In this document: positions 13,371-30,308 of the stretch, piece after piece | Layout: every line of letters starts with the position of its first letter | Position numbering within the stretch: position 1 is the first letter of the stretch | Notes under the pieces: model-generated | Told to the model about the DNA's origin: nothing | The model's input: only the letters and a program-made list of their open reading frames with translations | The model's database searches: none | Position numbers and translations under genes: made by a program | Assembly: GCA_009823395.1 (NCBI GenBank) | Contig: CM020517.1 | Span: 16,027,501-16,091,500 of the forward strand | DNA length: 64,000 nt | Direction: 5' to 3' | From: Thamnaconus septentrionalis | Lineage: Eukaryota; Chordata; Actinopteri; Tetraodontiformes; Monacanthidae

Positions 13371-13537
13371 GTTTCAACCGGCCACCCACCACTACCACTA
13401 CTTGAGCTGGGTGCTGATACTTAGGAACAAAAGCTGGGCGACCACACGCTGAGACACTCGCGCCGTGTGATATCTTTTTTATTCACGCTCTTTAAACGGA
13501 GATGGAAGGAATGAAGGTCTGCGTTCTCACTCTTTCT

Positions 13538-13570
<33 letters not shown>

Positions 13571-13592
13571 CGCAAAGGTTCAGGCTCCATCG

Positions 13593-13625
<33 letters not shown>

Positions 13626-16600
13626 ACACTGTGGCTACTGTCTGTTCCAGGCCAGATCAGGGGTGGCCAGGGGGGAAGCAAGTCTTCCAAATATAGCGCC
13701 TATGTGTGTCCTTGTGTAGTTATTAAGAGATTTACACCACCTCAAAAGGTTGAGGTCAGGGAAATGATACATCACACCGCTTTCTGGTTGGGTGCAGTGG
13801 TGGTGGGGTAACCCACTGCAGGAGGGGGAAAAAAGGGATAACTGGTCAGTTTTTCTGCGGCCACGGGTGGTCTGAAATGAATTGGCTGGCTCTTCAGGGA
13901 TGAAAGTGATCATTCAGCTGCCCACAAATACACACACGCACACACACGCACACACACACACGCGCACGCACACTTGAGACGAGTCGTGGCCCGCTTCCAG
14001 TTGGCAGGGACATGCGGCGCGTTTGGCGACACACTCTTTGGTGCTTTCAGCAGCGGGAGGAGGGGGGGGGGGGCTGTGAAAGAGTGATTTTTTTGGGGGA
14101 GCAGAGGTTGCGTCTGATCGAGGGCTGCAGCTTATTAACCTGGGGGCCTGTGGCCGCTGTTAACACCACCAGTCGTCTTGGACGCAGCTCAGGAAGTCCA
14201 CCACCCTCACCCTTCTCTGGGAAACTAACAAAATTTACACATTTGTTATCTCTTGTTGCCGACTATCTCTCAGCCATCGTGTCTGATCTTCGATTATTCC
14301 CCTTTGAATTTCCGTCTCTGTGCCGCCTTCACCGCTGTTAAGAGTCTGGCAATCAAAGTGTACTGGCGTGTTGCTCGATTTTGAGCAGCGCTAGATTTCT
14401 TCATAACACCGTCTCCCTAAAGTCTATGCGATTTGAACCAAACGGGCGTTATTGAGTTGTGTCCCTGTAGCTGACAAGACAACAGCAGAGCGAGTTCACC
14501 TGCATGACCCGGTCAAACCGCTGCCAGTTGACCCCGACCCTGTAAGCCACAGCGCGCCGTCTCCGACCGACTGCCAACATTCGACTTCCACTCTACAGAT
14601 CCGGGGGGCCGGACGGGTGCCAGCCCCACCACGCCGGCCCCATTTCAGAAGGGTTCCTGTGGTCGGATGAATTTTTAATGTGTTAGGGTGCACTTAGAGA
14701 GAGAATGCCCCTGTTTTTTTTTTTCTCTCTATGATATCATAACCGCAAGATAGAGCTGGGAGATGGGGGCCGGCGCACACATGAGGCCTAAACAGCAAGC
14801 GCTCAATACCCAAGCAGAGGCAAAATGGATGCGAGGGGGGTCGCAGATTTACTAGCCTTCTCTCAGAGTAGCAGTCACATCATCTGAAAGCATTATGGAA
14901 GTGTATGAAGAGCAAATAAAATGCTTGATATAAAGTGTCTGGTATTAACGATGTACTGAGAGGCAGCGGCTGTGTTTTTGAGGGGATGGGCGCGCCCTCG
15001 TCCCGGCCGCTTTGTTTTTGCTTTTTTTTTGCGTGCGCGGTGCAGCACGTCTCTTTATTTCCTGACACTTTAGCGGCGCCGCAGAGGAGCGCGAGATGAT
15101 ATGCTGCTCTTTTGACCTCGCGCTTGCCGAGAGAAGCCTAAGCGTGGGTTGTGCCGGGTGCGCTTGAACCTCGTCAGCTGCTAACTGACAGTGTGCGACT
15201 TAAAAAGGATCGCACTTTGCGACGCGTTGCCCCTGTTCGACCGCACTTTTCCCACCACGCACCCGCTTTTCTGTCTTTAGCTTGGTTTTTTTTTTTTTTT
15301 TTTCGAAACAGAGTGAATCATATGTTCCCATTCACTGGGAGACACGTTAAACACAAGCTCTTTTTTTTTTTTTTTTTTTGCAAAGCGCACACGGGCACAT
15401 TTAAAGGGGGGTAAAGTGAAACACTATCTGGGCGGCAAAGGGCAGCCGTGCTTTGGCAGCGGCCCAAGTCTGCCCCCCGAATACATTTGTGGTGTAAATA
15501 TTTGTATTTGACGTATAAATGGACTCCATAGGCCGAATTGATTTGGAGCGTCGGTATCTCACAGAAAACTATGTCTGGACTGTGAAGTCTGCTGTGTGAC
15601 TATGTGCACAGGATTCCACACAAAGGGCTTTCAAAAACACTAATATGCAGGATACCCGCGATAGCCGTTGCATTTTTTTTTTTTTTTTTTTTTTTTTTTG
15701 GGGTGGTTGTTGTCTCGTTTGGGAGCTCTTCTCGCCTGAAAGTACCAAAAAAAAAAAAGAAAGAGTGACATCCTCGCCTCGTGCGTGAGACACGCCGGCT
15801 CCATCTCTGAGAGCGACAGTTGAGCGCGCAGACCTACTTGCTCGCGAGCAAACTTCCGCTGCAGCCTCAACAGACGCCGAGGACGTTTCGACATCTGTGA
15901 GCAAAGTCTCGTACACCTGTCTTCCCCTTCCTCCCTCCTCTCTAGCGTAGCTGAACACCCCCCCGCCCCCCTCGCCTCGCCCCACCCCCCCCTGCATTTT
16001 CGCTTCATGCCCTGCTTCCTCCTTCCGCCCTCCTTTCTTCTACTTGCTTCCCCTTTTTCACGCTATCACCGGCAATCAGCAAGCTGCGCTGGGTTTTTTT
16101 GTTTTTTTTTGTTTGGTTGTTTTTTTGTTTTTTTTTTGCCTCTCAAGACCACCAATCACACTCTCGTACATCCACGGCGGGACGAATCAAAGTTCTCGTT
16201 TCTGAGGCTGACCCTGAAGGATGTGGGTTTTACCCTTGGCTGGCGACTGTGGCTGTCTCGTCTGGGGCCCAGATGAATCGACGGTTGCCTCACACAGGCT
16301 TTTACGCTGCTCTACTCTGCCACTCACAACGCTTTCGTCATTAGTGCTTCACTTTTCGGTGGAGGCGCCTTCAAGAACAGAGTGATTTTCAGGCATCGGG
16401 GTGCGAGAGCGTTTCCACTGAAAACTTTTTGGCATTTTTGGCATGCTCACGTCTCGGGGGGGTGTGTGTGGGGGGGTTATGCAGGTTCATCTTTAGGCAG
16501 ATGCAACCGTCTCTTTCCGGGAACTTTGGCAAAGGTGTGATGTAGCCCCCCCCTGCCACCCACCACCTTACTACCCCTGCACCCAACCCAACCCCCCCCC

Positions 16601-16800
16601 TCCCCCTTCCAGGTTTGAACACAAGCTGCTCACAGCGGATGTTGCTGCAGGAGTCTGTTTGAGCAAATAGCAGCAGCCTTCCTCTGCTGATAAAGTGTCG
16701 AGCTCTCTCTTGGTGTGACTCTGTGCGTGTGTGTGAGGGGGTGGGGGAACGAAAGAAGCTGTGGCACACAGGGGACAGCAGCAGTGCAGGTCTAGGCAGG

Positions 16801-16832
<32 letters not shown>

Positions 16833-17238
16833 GACGGGCTAACAGATCGAGGCCCAGTGCGCCCGGATTCTCGGAACAATGCGGCGAGGCCCGTAGCCCG
16901 GCGGGCGCAATCATGCCTCTTTTGTCACACCTTTGTGCGACCATGTCTGTGTTTTTCTTTTGCTTTCCTTCTCCTTCTTCTGTCCTCTTCGATATGAAGC
17001 CCCTCCCCCCCACCAAGCCCCTACCCCTAACCACGAAGTCGCGGCGCTCCGGCCCTTTGCGGAGCACAGAGGGCCCATTTGGCTCTGGTGACAGATCACA
17101 TGAAGAAAGAAGCTGTGTTGAGTTTGTTGTTTTAGCTCGAACACTGAATGTGTTTTTTGCCCCCCCCGCTCCCCCACCCAAACCCCTACCCCCCTCCTCA
17201 GTGTACATGGTAGCAATGTTGTTCTGAGCTGCAAGGTT

Positions 17239-17273
<35 letters not shown>

Positions 17274-20200
17274 GGGGGGGGTGATGGGTGTGGCTCTGTG
17301 GTGGCAGAGACCTTTGCGAGGCTGTGGGAAAGGAAGGAAAAGTGCCGCTGTCACAAACATCAGTGCGGCGCCAGCGAGATGTGTCAAACGTGTCTCTGCG
17401 TTCACACCTCCGTGCAGGCCGGGTCGCGCACAATAACGTGCGACAAAGTGCGTTTGCTCCCCCCCCGCAAAGAATGCACAGTTCCACAGAAGGCTGATTG
17501 ATATCCCAAGTGGGTCAAAATGAGTGTGTGAATATGAAATGTGTGAATTTCCACTGTTGAGAGGATCAGTTTCGTTTTTGTGTGTGTGTGTGTTTTTTTT
17601 TCTTCAAGTTTTCCTTTTTGTTGTTGTTGTCTTTTTCAAATGCCATGTTAGTCGGCTCCTCCGGTAGTTTTCGCCAGCTACGACAGCCGGACCTTCTCTT
17701 TTTCGATGCGATGAGTCCAGTCTATTTTGAAAAGCCCCGGTTTCCCTCTGTGTTTATCCCGAGGATTACAACCTCTCCTGGCTGCTGGTAGCGACAGAAA
17801 ATTCACCCTACACCTATTATTTTGCACGCCGTTCCTTACCATTAAGGCCCCAAGAAATAAATATCCCCAAACCGCAGGGTGGCGAAACGCAGTGTCTCTT
17901 CCAGTAACCTGCAGGTGCCTTCTTCCCACAACTGCCCCCCCCCCCTCCCCCCCGCCCTAGCACCCCTCCCGCCCGCCCCCTGCCCCTGCTGAAAAAAAAG
18001 TTTATTGTCACATTTCAGCAGTGCGAGAAAATATTCCCAGACTCATGGGCGATTTTTATTTTCATTCTAAATGCGGATCGGAAACGTTTATTGAATTACA
18101 GCCGAAAAGTCATAATGACTCCCTCCTTTATGGGGTCAGTGTAAATAAGGAAGAGCGAGAGCGCACAGAGTGGGCATTTTGCTTCCCTGGGTGGGTAAAC
18201 AGGAAAGACGCTTGGCTGGTCATTTTCTTTTTTTTCTTTCTTTTTTTTTCTTCTTCTTCTCCGTGAGGGTTCTGGGTGTGCGTGAAGAGGTGACACTGGC
18301 CGAGTCTGTCGGCGATTCTCAGAAAATGTCTCTCTCTTGCATCACCACAGAGGATTAAAAGCGCTGTCTGTGGCGGCACTAAATGAAGGTCTTGGTGAGG
18401 CCCCGCTGCTCTGATGTCAGCAAATGTGTGGTGGAAATTTTTTTTTCCTCTCTCTCTCTCTCTCACTCTGTCTCTGTCTCTCTCTCGCTCTCTCAAGTGG
18501 AAAAAAAGAGAGGGCGATCCACCCCGAGGATATTGTGTTTGTCTCCAGCAGTCATCCGCTGGCCCGCTGAGGAGACACTGCGTCGTTTGAAAAAACTGTT
18601 TCACAATGTTCTCCTTTTCTTGCCGTTTTAAAGCAGAAAGCGCCGACGCGGCGACGGCTTGCCAAAGAGCGAAAGAAAAAGACATAAGAGAAGTGAGGGG
18701 AGAGGAGAGGAGAGGAGAAAAGAACATTTCCTAGACACAGTCTCGCAGAGGTATTCAGACTAATTAGCTTTGCTTTCACAGGAGAGCCTGAGTACGAAAG
18801 CTTATGTAGGATTACCAGCAGCTGCGCGTGTGTGCGTGCGTGTGTGTGTGTGCGTGCGTGCATGCGTGCGCGCGCTTTTGTGTAAACCTCAAAGGGAATT
18901 GGCCTCAAAGCTTCTAGATGTGGTTAGGTGGCAGCAGCGGTCGAGAGAAGCTCCATCGCGCTCCTTTTATTCACTGTCCCGTAACAACATCGCCCTCCGT
19001 CGCTCCGCCCCATCACGGGAGTATCTGACATCGGCCGTTCGGACGTCCCGCCACCTCGCCGTCGACCCCCCTCCTCGCCCCTCCCCCTCCCAGCCCCCCG
19101 CCGGCCTCAGACCGCAGAATGCGGCCGAACGTTCCGATCTCGACGCCCCGAGTTCCTCCTCGGAAAACCTGTTCAATGTGCTCCGCGGCATTCCAGCAGA
19201 TTTATCACTCGGCCAATATTTGCTCTACTTTTAATCACCGAGGCTTAGTGTGACGCATCTGGAGTGACCCCGGGGAAGAGGTACGCCACAGCTGATGAGC
19301 CGACCGCCGGTGCAGACGCCACAGCTCGGCGGTTTCTCAGAAGAGCTCGCGCAATCTTCAGCTTTTATCTGTGTTTTTTTTTTGTCTGGGTGGTAACCGA
19401 GCGCAGAATGTCCTTTCCACTAAATCTTAAATTAAGCAGCCATGAGTTTTATTATCATTGGAAGTAGACGCATTTTTCCTGTTGCAAAGTTTTGTCTTCT
19501 ATTTTTCTTTTTTTGGGGGTCGGGGGGTTCCTCTCCTGGAACCAACGCAGATCTCGCTGTGACTCCGGTCTTCCTGGAAACCAAACACTTTCCATTGTAC
19601 CGCGCCGCTTCTGACACCCTGGTTATAAAGTTTTATCCAGAGTGAAAATCAGTTTATAGACTGCTAAGTGGGAACTGGCCAGGTTAACACTGTGTACACA
19701 CACACACAAAGGCAATATTACCAAATCCTAACAAGTACATCTGCTGCAAACTGCGAGGGGGAGCATCTGTGCGAGCTTCGGCCCACTGTGTCTTCTGAGC
19801 TCCTCCAGCTCGGATTCCTGCTGAGTTATTAGCTGCGAGGAAAGCACCCAGCGTCAGATATGCCACTGTGTAGTTTGTTTTTTTTTGTCCCCCCCCACCC
19901 CCTCTCCCTCCCCTGGCACCGATACACCTGTAGGCCTTCCTTTTCAAAGACACCCATCTCCATTTTCAAACATCAAAGATGCCTTTGAGAAGAGCAATTT
20001 GCAGCGAAGCCGCGTCTTTCATGTGATTTGTGGCGCATGGGCGTGGCCCTTTTCGGGGCCCCGACTTAAAACGACGGCCGCACCTGGCAGGTGTACGCGC
20101 CCGGCAAGGCCGTGCACACAACGGGGAGGGCCGGCCGGCCGGCGCGAGCCTTTTTGTGTTGACTCTGTGGGGAGACTGAAATATTGCAAGAGAGGAATAA

Positions 20201-20723
20201 CACAGAAAATGCCCATTGTTTGTCTATTTGCATACTTTGTACAGTCTGTGTGCCAAATGCAAATAGAATCAACCTGCCAACTCCGACATGCTCCCCTACT
20301 GCCCCCCCCCAGCCCACCCCGCCGTGCCCGCCATTCTCCTCCTGGAGCTGTGCGAACACACCCAGGCGAGTAAACAGACGGCAACAAAACAGCACGGCTC
20401 CTGTGCGATTCTGGCGGCTGCGCAGGGCCAAGCCACAAACTGAACTGGTGCAGCGTGGACCACCGTGCACATGTGCGAGTGAGAAGTGCACTGACGGAGC
20501 GTACAGACACTCGGCAATAACTGTCATCCTTTCAGTTTCTATCTTAGATTTAGAATTTGCCCAATGCTAACGAGCTTGCATTTAATAATAATTTTAGAGT
20601 ATGAAGAAAATGAATAATTAAGAATATTTAGAGTTTATACATGTGTGCATATCTATATATACAGTATTATAAATCAACATTTAAAAAAGGATTCATCTAA
20701 ATTTTTACTTCAATACTACATTT

Positions 20724-20726
<3 letters not shown>

Positions 20727-20770
<44 letters not shown>
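20727..20770. repeat. (AC)22 microsatellite
   Basis: A pure AC tract inside an A/T-rich stretch, followed by A-rich runs. It is a simple repeat and not a gene. Confidence 0.95.
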
Positions 20771-20772
<2 letters not shown>

Positions 20773-20926
20773 ATACCTATCTGTCACCATTGGATTGCTC
20801 AATTAAAAAAAAACAACAACAAAAAAAAATAACTCCCCGACCCTGTCTGGCTTGCAGTAGAAGGGGGGTTTAGGGGGTAGGGGGGTGGGGGGGTCAACTT
20901 TCAGTTTCCGCTAACTGATTCATTTC

Positions 20927-20982
20927 AGGCTGAGAAACGCGGAAACGTTTTCTTTTCTTTTTTTTTCCGTGTTTCTCAGCCT
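20927..20982. repeat. inverted repeat, 19-bp arms with one mismatch
   Basis: AGGCTGAGAAACGCGGAA at 20927-20944 is nearly the reverse complement of 20965-20982, with one mismatch that is a G:T pair. One further A:T pair extends the stem. The loop is about 18 bases and pyrimidine rich. Either transcript could form a stem-loop; the minus transcript is intronic runx3 RNA. Confidence 0.8.
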
Positions 20983-21437
20983 ATATTTGTTTCTGACCCT
21001 CCCCCACGGCAAAAATAAGCAAGCGGCTGATGTCATATGCAAGTCGGGGAGTGAGAAAGGTGTCAGAAATAACGTCGCAGGCCGCACTAAGTATTTAAGC
21101 GTCGCCTGCGTAGGCATGCGAGAGAGCGGTGACAAGCAGGCACCTCTCTACCGTGCTCGACTCTTTTAGCCTCGAAAGCCGACCGTTTTTTGACGCGGCG
21201 CAGACATACAACCACATAAAGAGTTTTCGGTTGCAACAGTTGTGCCTTGGGTCCGGTCTTAGCTTAGCAGAGGGGCTGATTATATAGTATGACAGAGAGG
21301 TCGGGTGGGAGGGGAGTGGAGGGGAGGGGGGTTGATGATGAATGCCGGATGCGTTATGAGGAAATCAGCAGCAACGTGAGACAAAAATACCCGAGTGAAC
21401 ACTGAGGGACGGTCGTGAGACGCACGTCTGTTTAGAA

Positions 21438-21803
21438 CCGGGCATGGCCAAACTACGGCCCGGGGGCCATATGCGGCCGGTTAAGCTTTTAAATCCGGCC
21501 CATTGAACTCGAAGAGATCATATTAATAGCAAATGAGTCATACAATAGCTGTATTTCAGTGTTTTCAGAGCCATTTCAATAAAGAGCTGAATACCGTGGG
21601 GCTTCGAACACAAACTTTCTTGCAACGCTTTTGTTCATTTTCAATTGTCATTAAAGCACCTTTCTAAATATTCCATGATATATTTTTTCCTCCTATGAGA
21701 TGAGTCACCAAAACTCTCCATCCATCTGCTGCTGTTCCAACCCCTCTGTCAAATTTTACAACCCATTGTGGGCCTCACCGGTCAAAAAGTTTGCCCACCC
21801 CTG
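21438..21803. mobile_element. non-autonomous hAT-like DNA transposon, about 366 bp
   Basis: The left end CCGGGCATGGCCAAAC and the right end GTTTGCCCACCCCTG are imperfect terminal inverted repeats of the CAGGGGTGGGCAAAC type found in hAT elements (family knowledge). Inside the left end is the GGCCCGGGGGCCATATGCGG motif seen in such elements. There is no transposase frame. The flanking octamers GTTTAGAA and CTTCAGAC match at five of eight positions, compatible with a decayed 8-bp target duplication. The same left end recurs at the right edge of the window (63984). Confidence 0.7.
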
Positions 21804-22515
21804 CTTCAGACTGATCACGCTCAGAAAATAAAAACAGCATCACTCTCTTGAAAACCACACCGCTCAGGTGTCTCTGGCACGGCGTGCGACTGCTCCACAG
21901 GCGCGGCAGCTACGGCAGTCTCGTCCTTCAGGTTTCTCCCGACTGGATCAGTAAACATTAAAAAAAAAAACCCTCCTCCTCCTCCTCTTCCTCCTCCTCC
22001 TGCCAGCCGTGCCAACTCACGCTGCGGCTCGGCTGCAGGCCCTCTGCGTAAACAGCGCTGCAAAGCCCTGCGCTGGCGTGAGGGCCTGCGAGAGACAGGT
22101 GAGCGCTCGTAAATGTAAAGCGCGGCTGAGATGCACGCGGAAGCGCGCTCGATGAAGGGCGTGTTCTTTGATGAGACGCGTCATTAAAAAGGAGCTGTTT
22201 ACAACTCTGGCCTCGGCTCCACGCCTCGCGGTTAAAAACGCTTATATATATCAGGTCTCGTCGCCGAGCTCGTTCCGAGGTGTTTCTGAAACAGGAAAAT
22301 TCTGATCCGACGGCTCATTCCGAACCCTGACAACAGACAATATCACCCTACCAAGTTTTTAAAAAAAACAAATACAGCTCTCGCTATTAGGCGCGGGTCG
22401 CCACTTAGATCTCCCGAATGCTGAATCCACTGTAACAGGACACTAAGTGGATGCATTATTTGTGTTTTAGCTGAGCTTTGACTATGTCAGCCAAGCGGTG
22501 CTGAACTGTAAACGC

Positions 22516-22548
<33 letters not shown>

Positions 22549-24225
22549 GCCTTTGGCTGGAGCTGGTTCAAGCGGAGGGAGCTCTCGGTTTGCACGTACG
22601 GAAATCCCACTGATACGCTTTTAAAAAATAAAATAAAAATCCAATCGCATGTCGCCCTATAGGTTTATTTTCTGTCCATCTGTGGAGTCTCTTCTCAGCG
22701 CCGTGCAGCAGAGTTTAATGGAGCCCTAAATTCCCCTCTGCCCTATATTAAACAGTGTCACTTTATAGCACCCAGCGCCAGTGTAAAAGTAGCACGGCCA
22801 CTCTGACGCCTCCGCCGGAGCTGTAACATGTTGACAGACAGGCGGGAGACGACCTTAATGCACGCCATTATTTCAAGCGGAGACGCTCGGGCCCCCCCGC
22901 CGCTGCACACGAGAATGCATTCAGGCTCGCAGACACGTTAAGCTTTCTCTCCCTCCTCCCACACACACACCCCAGCAGCCGCCCACGCCTTCCCTTTAAC
23001 CGAACACTATCAAATTGAAACCATCCATGCACACGGCGTTTATTATTATCTGCCCCCCTCGCTGCAGTCACTGTTCTCTTTAATGCCTCTGAAAATAGTG
23101 GTGGGGGGCTGGCAGGTGGGGGGGGTAAGGGGGGTAGTGTTGCCCCCTCTTTGCCAACCCCTATACCCCCCCACTCCCTCTCCCTCTCTCTCTCCGTGCA
23201 CTGCTCTCTGTTTTGACTGGGCTAAATTCAACCTCTCTCAATGCCCTCGACGAGTCGCAGCTACCATTTTGCACGGAGACCCCGAACGGGGAACCCAACA
23301 CCACCCCGCCTCCCCCACGTGCCTGCCCTTCACAGGTACGCCACGAAGCGGCCACATCAACTGATCTTAAGTCGTTGTGAGCTCACAGCAGCAGCAACAA
23401 CAACAACAAAAGCAGAATGAAAAACGTAGAAAAAACGACCCCAAACCGCGTCAGCCCACGACCCCCTGGTTTATCTCGGTAACCCCACGCTGTGCCATCG
23501 TAATGGTGGCAGTAACAGCGTTGGCATGAGGGGGGGGTGGGGTGCCCACCCCTGGCAGGCCTGACCAGGGGCAGCGGAGTCTGCCTGCCCCGTGTTAAAT
23601 CAACGAGCCACTTATGTGGTCGGTCTCCCCCTGCCCAGGGAGGGGGAGAAGCAGGAGGGGGGGAGGGGGCAGGGGGGTGGCGTCGAGAGCAACCTGCGGC
23701 TTGGAGACTCGCTCGGCCCCTCTTAGCGGTCTCGGGTTAGGCCTTAATATGCTTTGCAATTTCCTCCGACTGGGCCCGTCCCCGCGTCCCTCCAGCAGCA
23801 GCAGCAGCAGCAGCACGAGGACAATTCACCCCCCCAACTTCACCCCACCCCACACCACCACACGCACACACATATTCATCCTCCGGAGGCTTACCATGAC
23901 CGCCGCCCGACCAAACCCCCAGCGCTCAACCTAGAATCTAGTTTAATTTTAACACCAACACCCAGAAGGAAAAAAAATGAAAATAAAATCAAGCGGAAAC
24001 GCCAAGTTCTTGTACATATGAGCGTGAGAACAGGTTTGGAGGGTTGGGGGGGGGGCACCTGCGCATGCGCAGCTTCTAGTCGTCAGATATGATCTCTACA
24101 TTGTGATAATACAGGCTGGATGCTGCGCACAGTGATTGAGTTTTGTTGTTGTTGCTGTTGCTGTTGTGTTGTTTGCTGGGTTGTGGTCGATTGCTGCGTC
24201 ACCATAGTGCACACCCGGTGCATCA

Positions 24226-27980
<3,755 letters not shown>

Positions 27981-30276
27981 ACACGAGCTGAATTATTGAT
28001 GCATATCTGCACGCTTCTCTGCGCGTGTTATCCATAGTCGTGCGTTAACATCGACAGTGGCAGCGTGTGAAGAGGGCTTTTATAGAGAGGCAAATATATA
28101 CTGTGAGTAAAATTGGAAGATTTCTGGGGACGAACTGATAGGTGAAAGCGGAGACACATTGTTGTGGGTCGTTAATATGAAGAAACTTGGGCAGAATGAT
28201 TACGGTTGCGTGCCTTCCTGTGTGGGGGACCAGTTGAATCACTCTAATCAAAGGGAAGATGTGCGCAAGCCCTCTTAATGAGTCTGTTTACTATTATTCG
28301 CTAAATAGGTTTATCTCATTCATCAATCTCCTCTTTAAAAAACGCAATGTCCCCGAGGCTTTGCATCTTCCTAAGTGCGAAAGAACATTTTAATCAACTG
28401 AAATTATAGGTGCGTGACAGATTCTTATCGATTTAATTTGCTGTCGGGACTGAATGAAAGAGGAAAGTGCAACCTCCACATCAAACGGCGCACAAGGCAG
28501 CAGTCGCCGTGTGCCAAGGGGCAGAAATCATCACAAACCCAAAAGCTTGCTGAAGGTTCCGTCAAATCACACTGTCCTGCCACGCCACTTTCCGACGCTA
28601 GTTGGCGCATTTGCCTTTTCAATCGGGCTCGGCGCAGACGATCTGAGGCGGACATGTCACAGCTGCAGACAGAAGGGAACTTTGATCTGCGTGATCATTT
28701 TAGTCAAATAAGTCCAGCGAGGTCTGTCTATGAAGGAGGTAGCAGAGAGCGGCGCAATTAGATACGTCAATTTTTACGTCAAAACTTTCCCCCAAATCCC
28801 TGCGATCTTTATAATGAATTAAACTCTAATTTAAATCTCCAAAGTTCTTTTTCGTTTAATCACGGCATATTAAAACCACGGCAGCAGTCAGAATTGTCGC
28901 AGTCACGAAACACAACATTTGTTTAATGTATCCTTTGCTTGAACACAAATGTAAATGCTTAAATATTGATTCAAATACTAAAAAAAAAAGCAAACAAAAA
29001 CCCTCCCAAACATTGATTATCGTGGTCGATGCGTCAGGAATTTTAAAAATCACTTGGCTCTGTATTGCATGCTCTATAAATTTATTTATTTATTTATTAA
29101 AAAAAAAAAAGATGATAAAAGAATAAAAACAGTACGTAATAAAAATCTTTACATTTTTAAATGACTTACAAAATGCATTAATGCAAACAGGACTTCTGCA
29201 ATACAACGAGTCATCTGGAGCTGCTTTGTAAAGCATTCAAGAATTAATCCAATCAGCCTTTATTTTAATAATCACACGTTTTATGTTCGTGTGTGTGCGC
29301 GCTTCTGCGGCCGCTTTTAAGTTGTTTACTCGCATGAGAATAAATTAAGAGCAGTTAAGTGGGAAGCTCTTGGATTGGATTCAGTTTTTTTTTTTTTTTT
29401 TTTTCCTTTTCGCTTTAATTCCAGCATCCATCGCTATAAATCAGAGACAGGGAGGAAGGCGTCTGGGAGACCGGAAGAGTTGAAAAGAAGAAGGAAGAGA
29501 ATGAGCAATGACAGCATGGTCCGCTGGGGTATCACAGCTGATTTTTACTGTTCCTATTGATGTGGCTTTCGCCGCGCCGTGGAAATTGCTGCCATTTCAA
29601 TGCAGCACGAAAAGAACGAAAAAATGCAGCTTACTTCCAAAGAGAGTCTCTAAAAGCATGAGAATTCAAAAATAAGCTCTTTATAACGTCTTTTGGATGG
29701 GCAGTTATAGAGCATTACGACAATCAATTAAACTACAAAAAATCATTTTAATCTTTATAAATATTTTTTCTAAAAAAACAAACAAACTGTTATGTTCATA
29801 GATTATTACATAACAAAATCGAAAAAACATTTAAACTAAAATTGTGTTCATCACAGAAAACACTTAGTAACCAAAGGAAAACTGCATAATATGTGCTTCA
29901 CAATTTTAAAAGGGTCAATAAAAACAGAGGTCTCATATTATGTAAATTTCACCAGTGTTTTTCCACATCAATGCTTTTTAGCCTGCCAGTAAATCTTCAG
30001 AAATTTGGGGAAAGTCCACTCTTTAATTGTTTTGCTGGCTCCACTCAAAAAAGGCACGTGCAAAAGCAAAGTTTGGAATGTCTTATGGTGATAACTCACT
30101 GATACTCCTCCCCCCTATAGTGACAACACCTCCAGCCAGGTGTTGGTTCTGCCCTGCGCTGCCCTGCCCTGGGACCACCACAACAAGTTTATCTCCTAGC
30201 AAACACAGCCAAACAAATTTTAGAATATTTTTGCAGAGAGATTAAAAATTCAATTTTCTCTGGATCAGTAGGTTTC

Positions 30277-30308
<32 letters not shown>

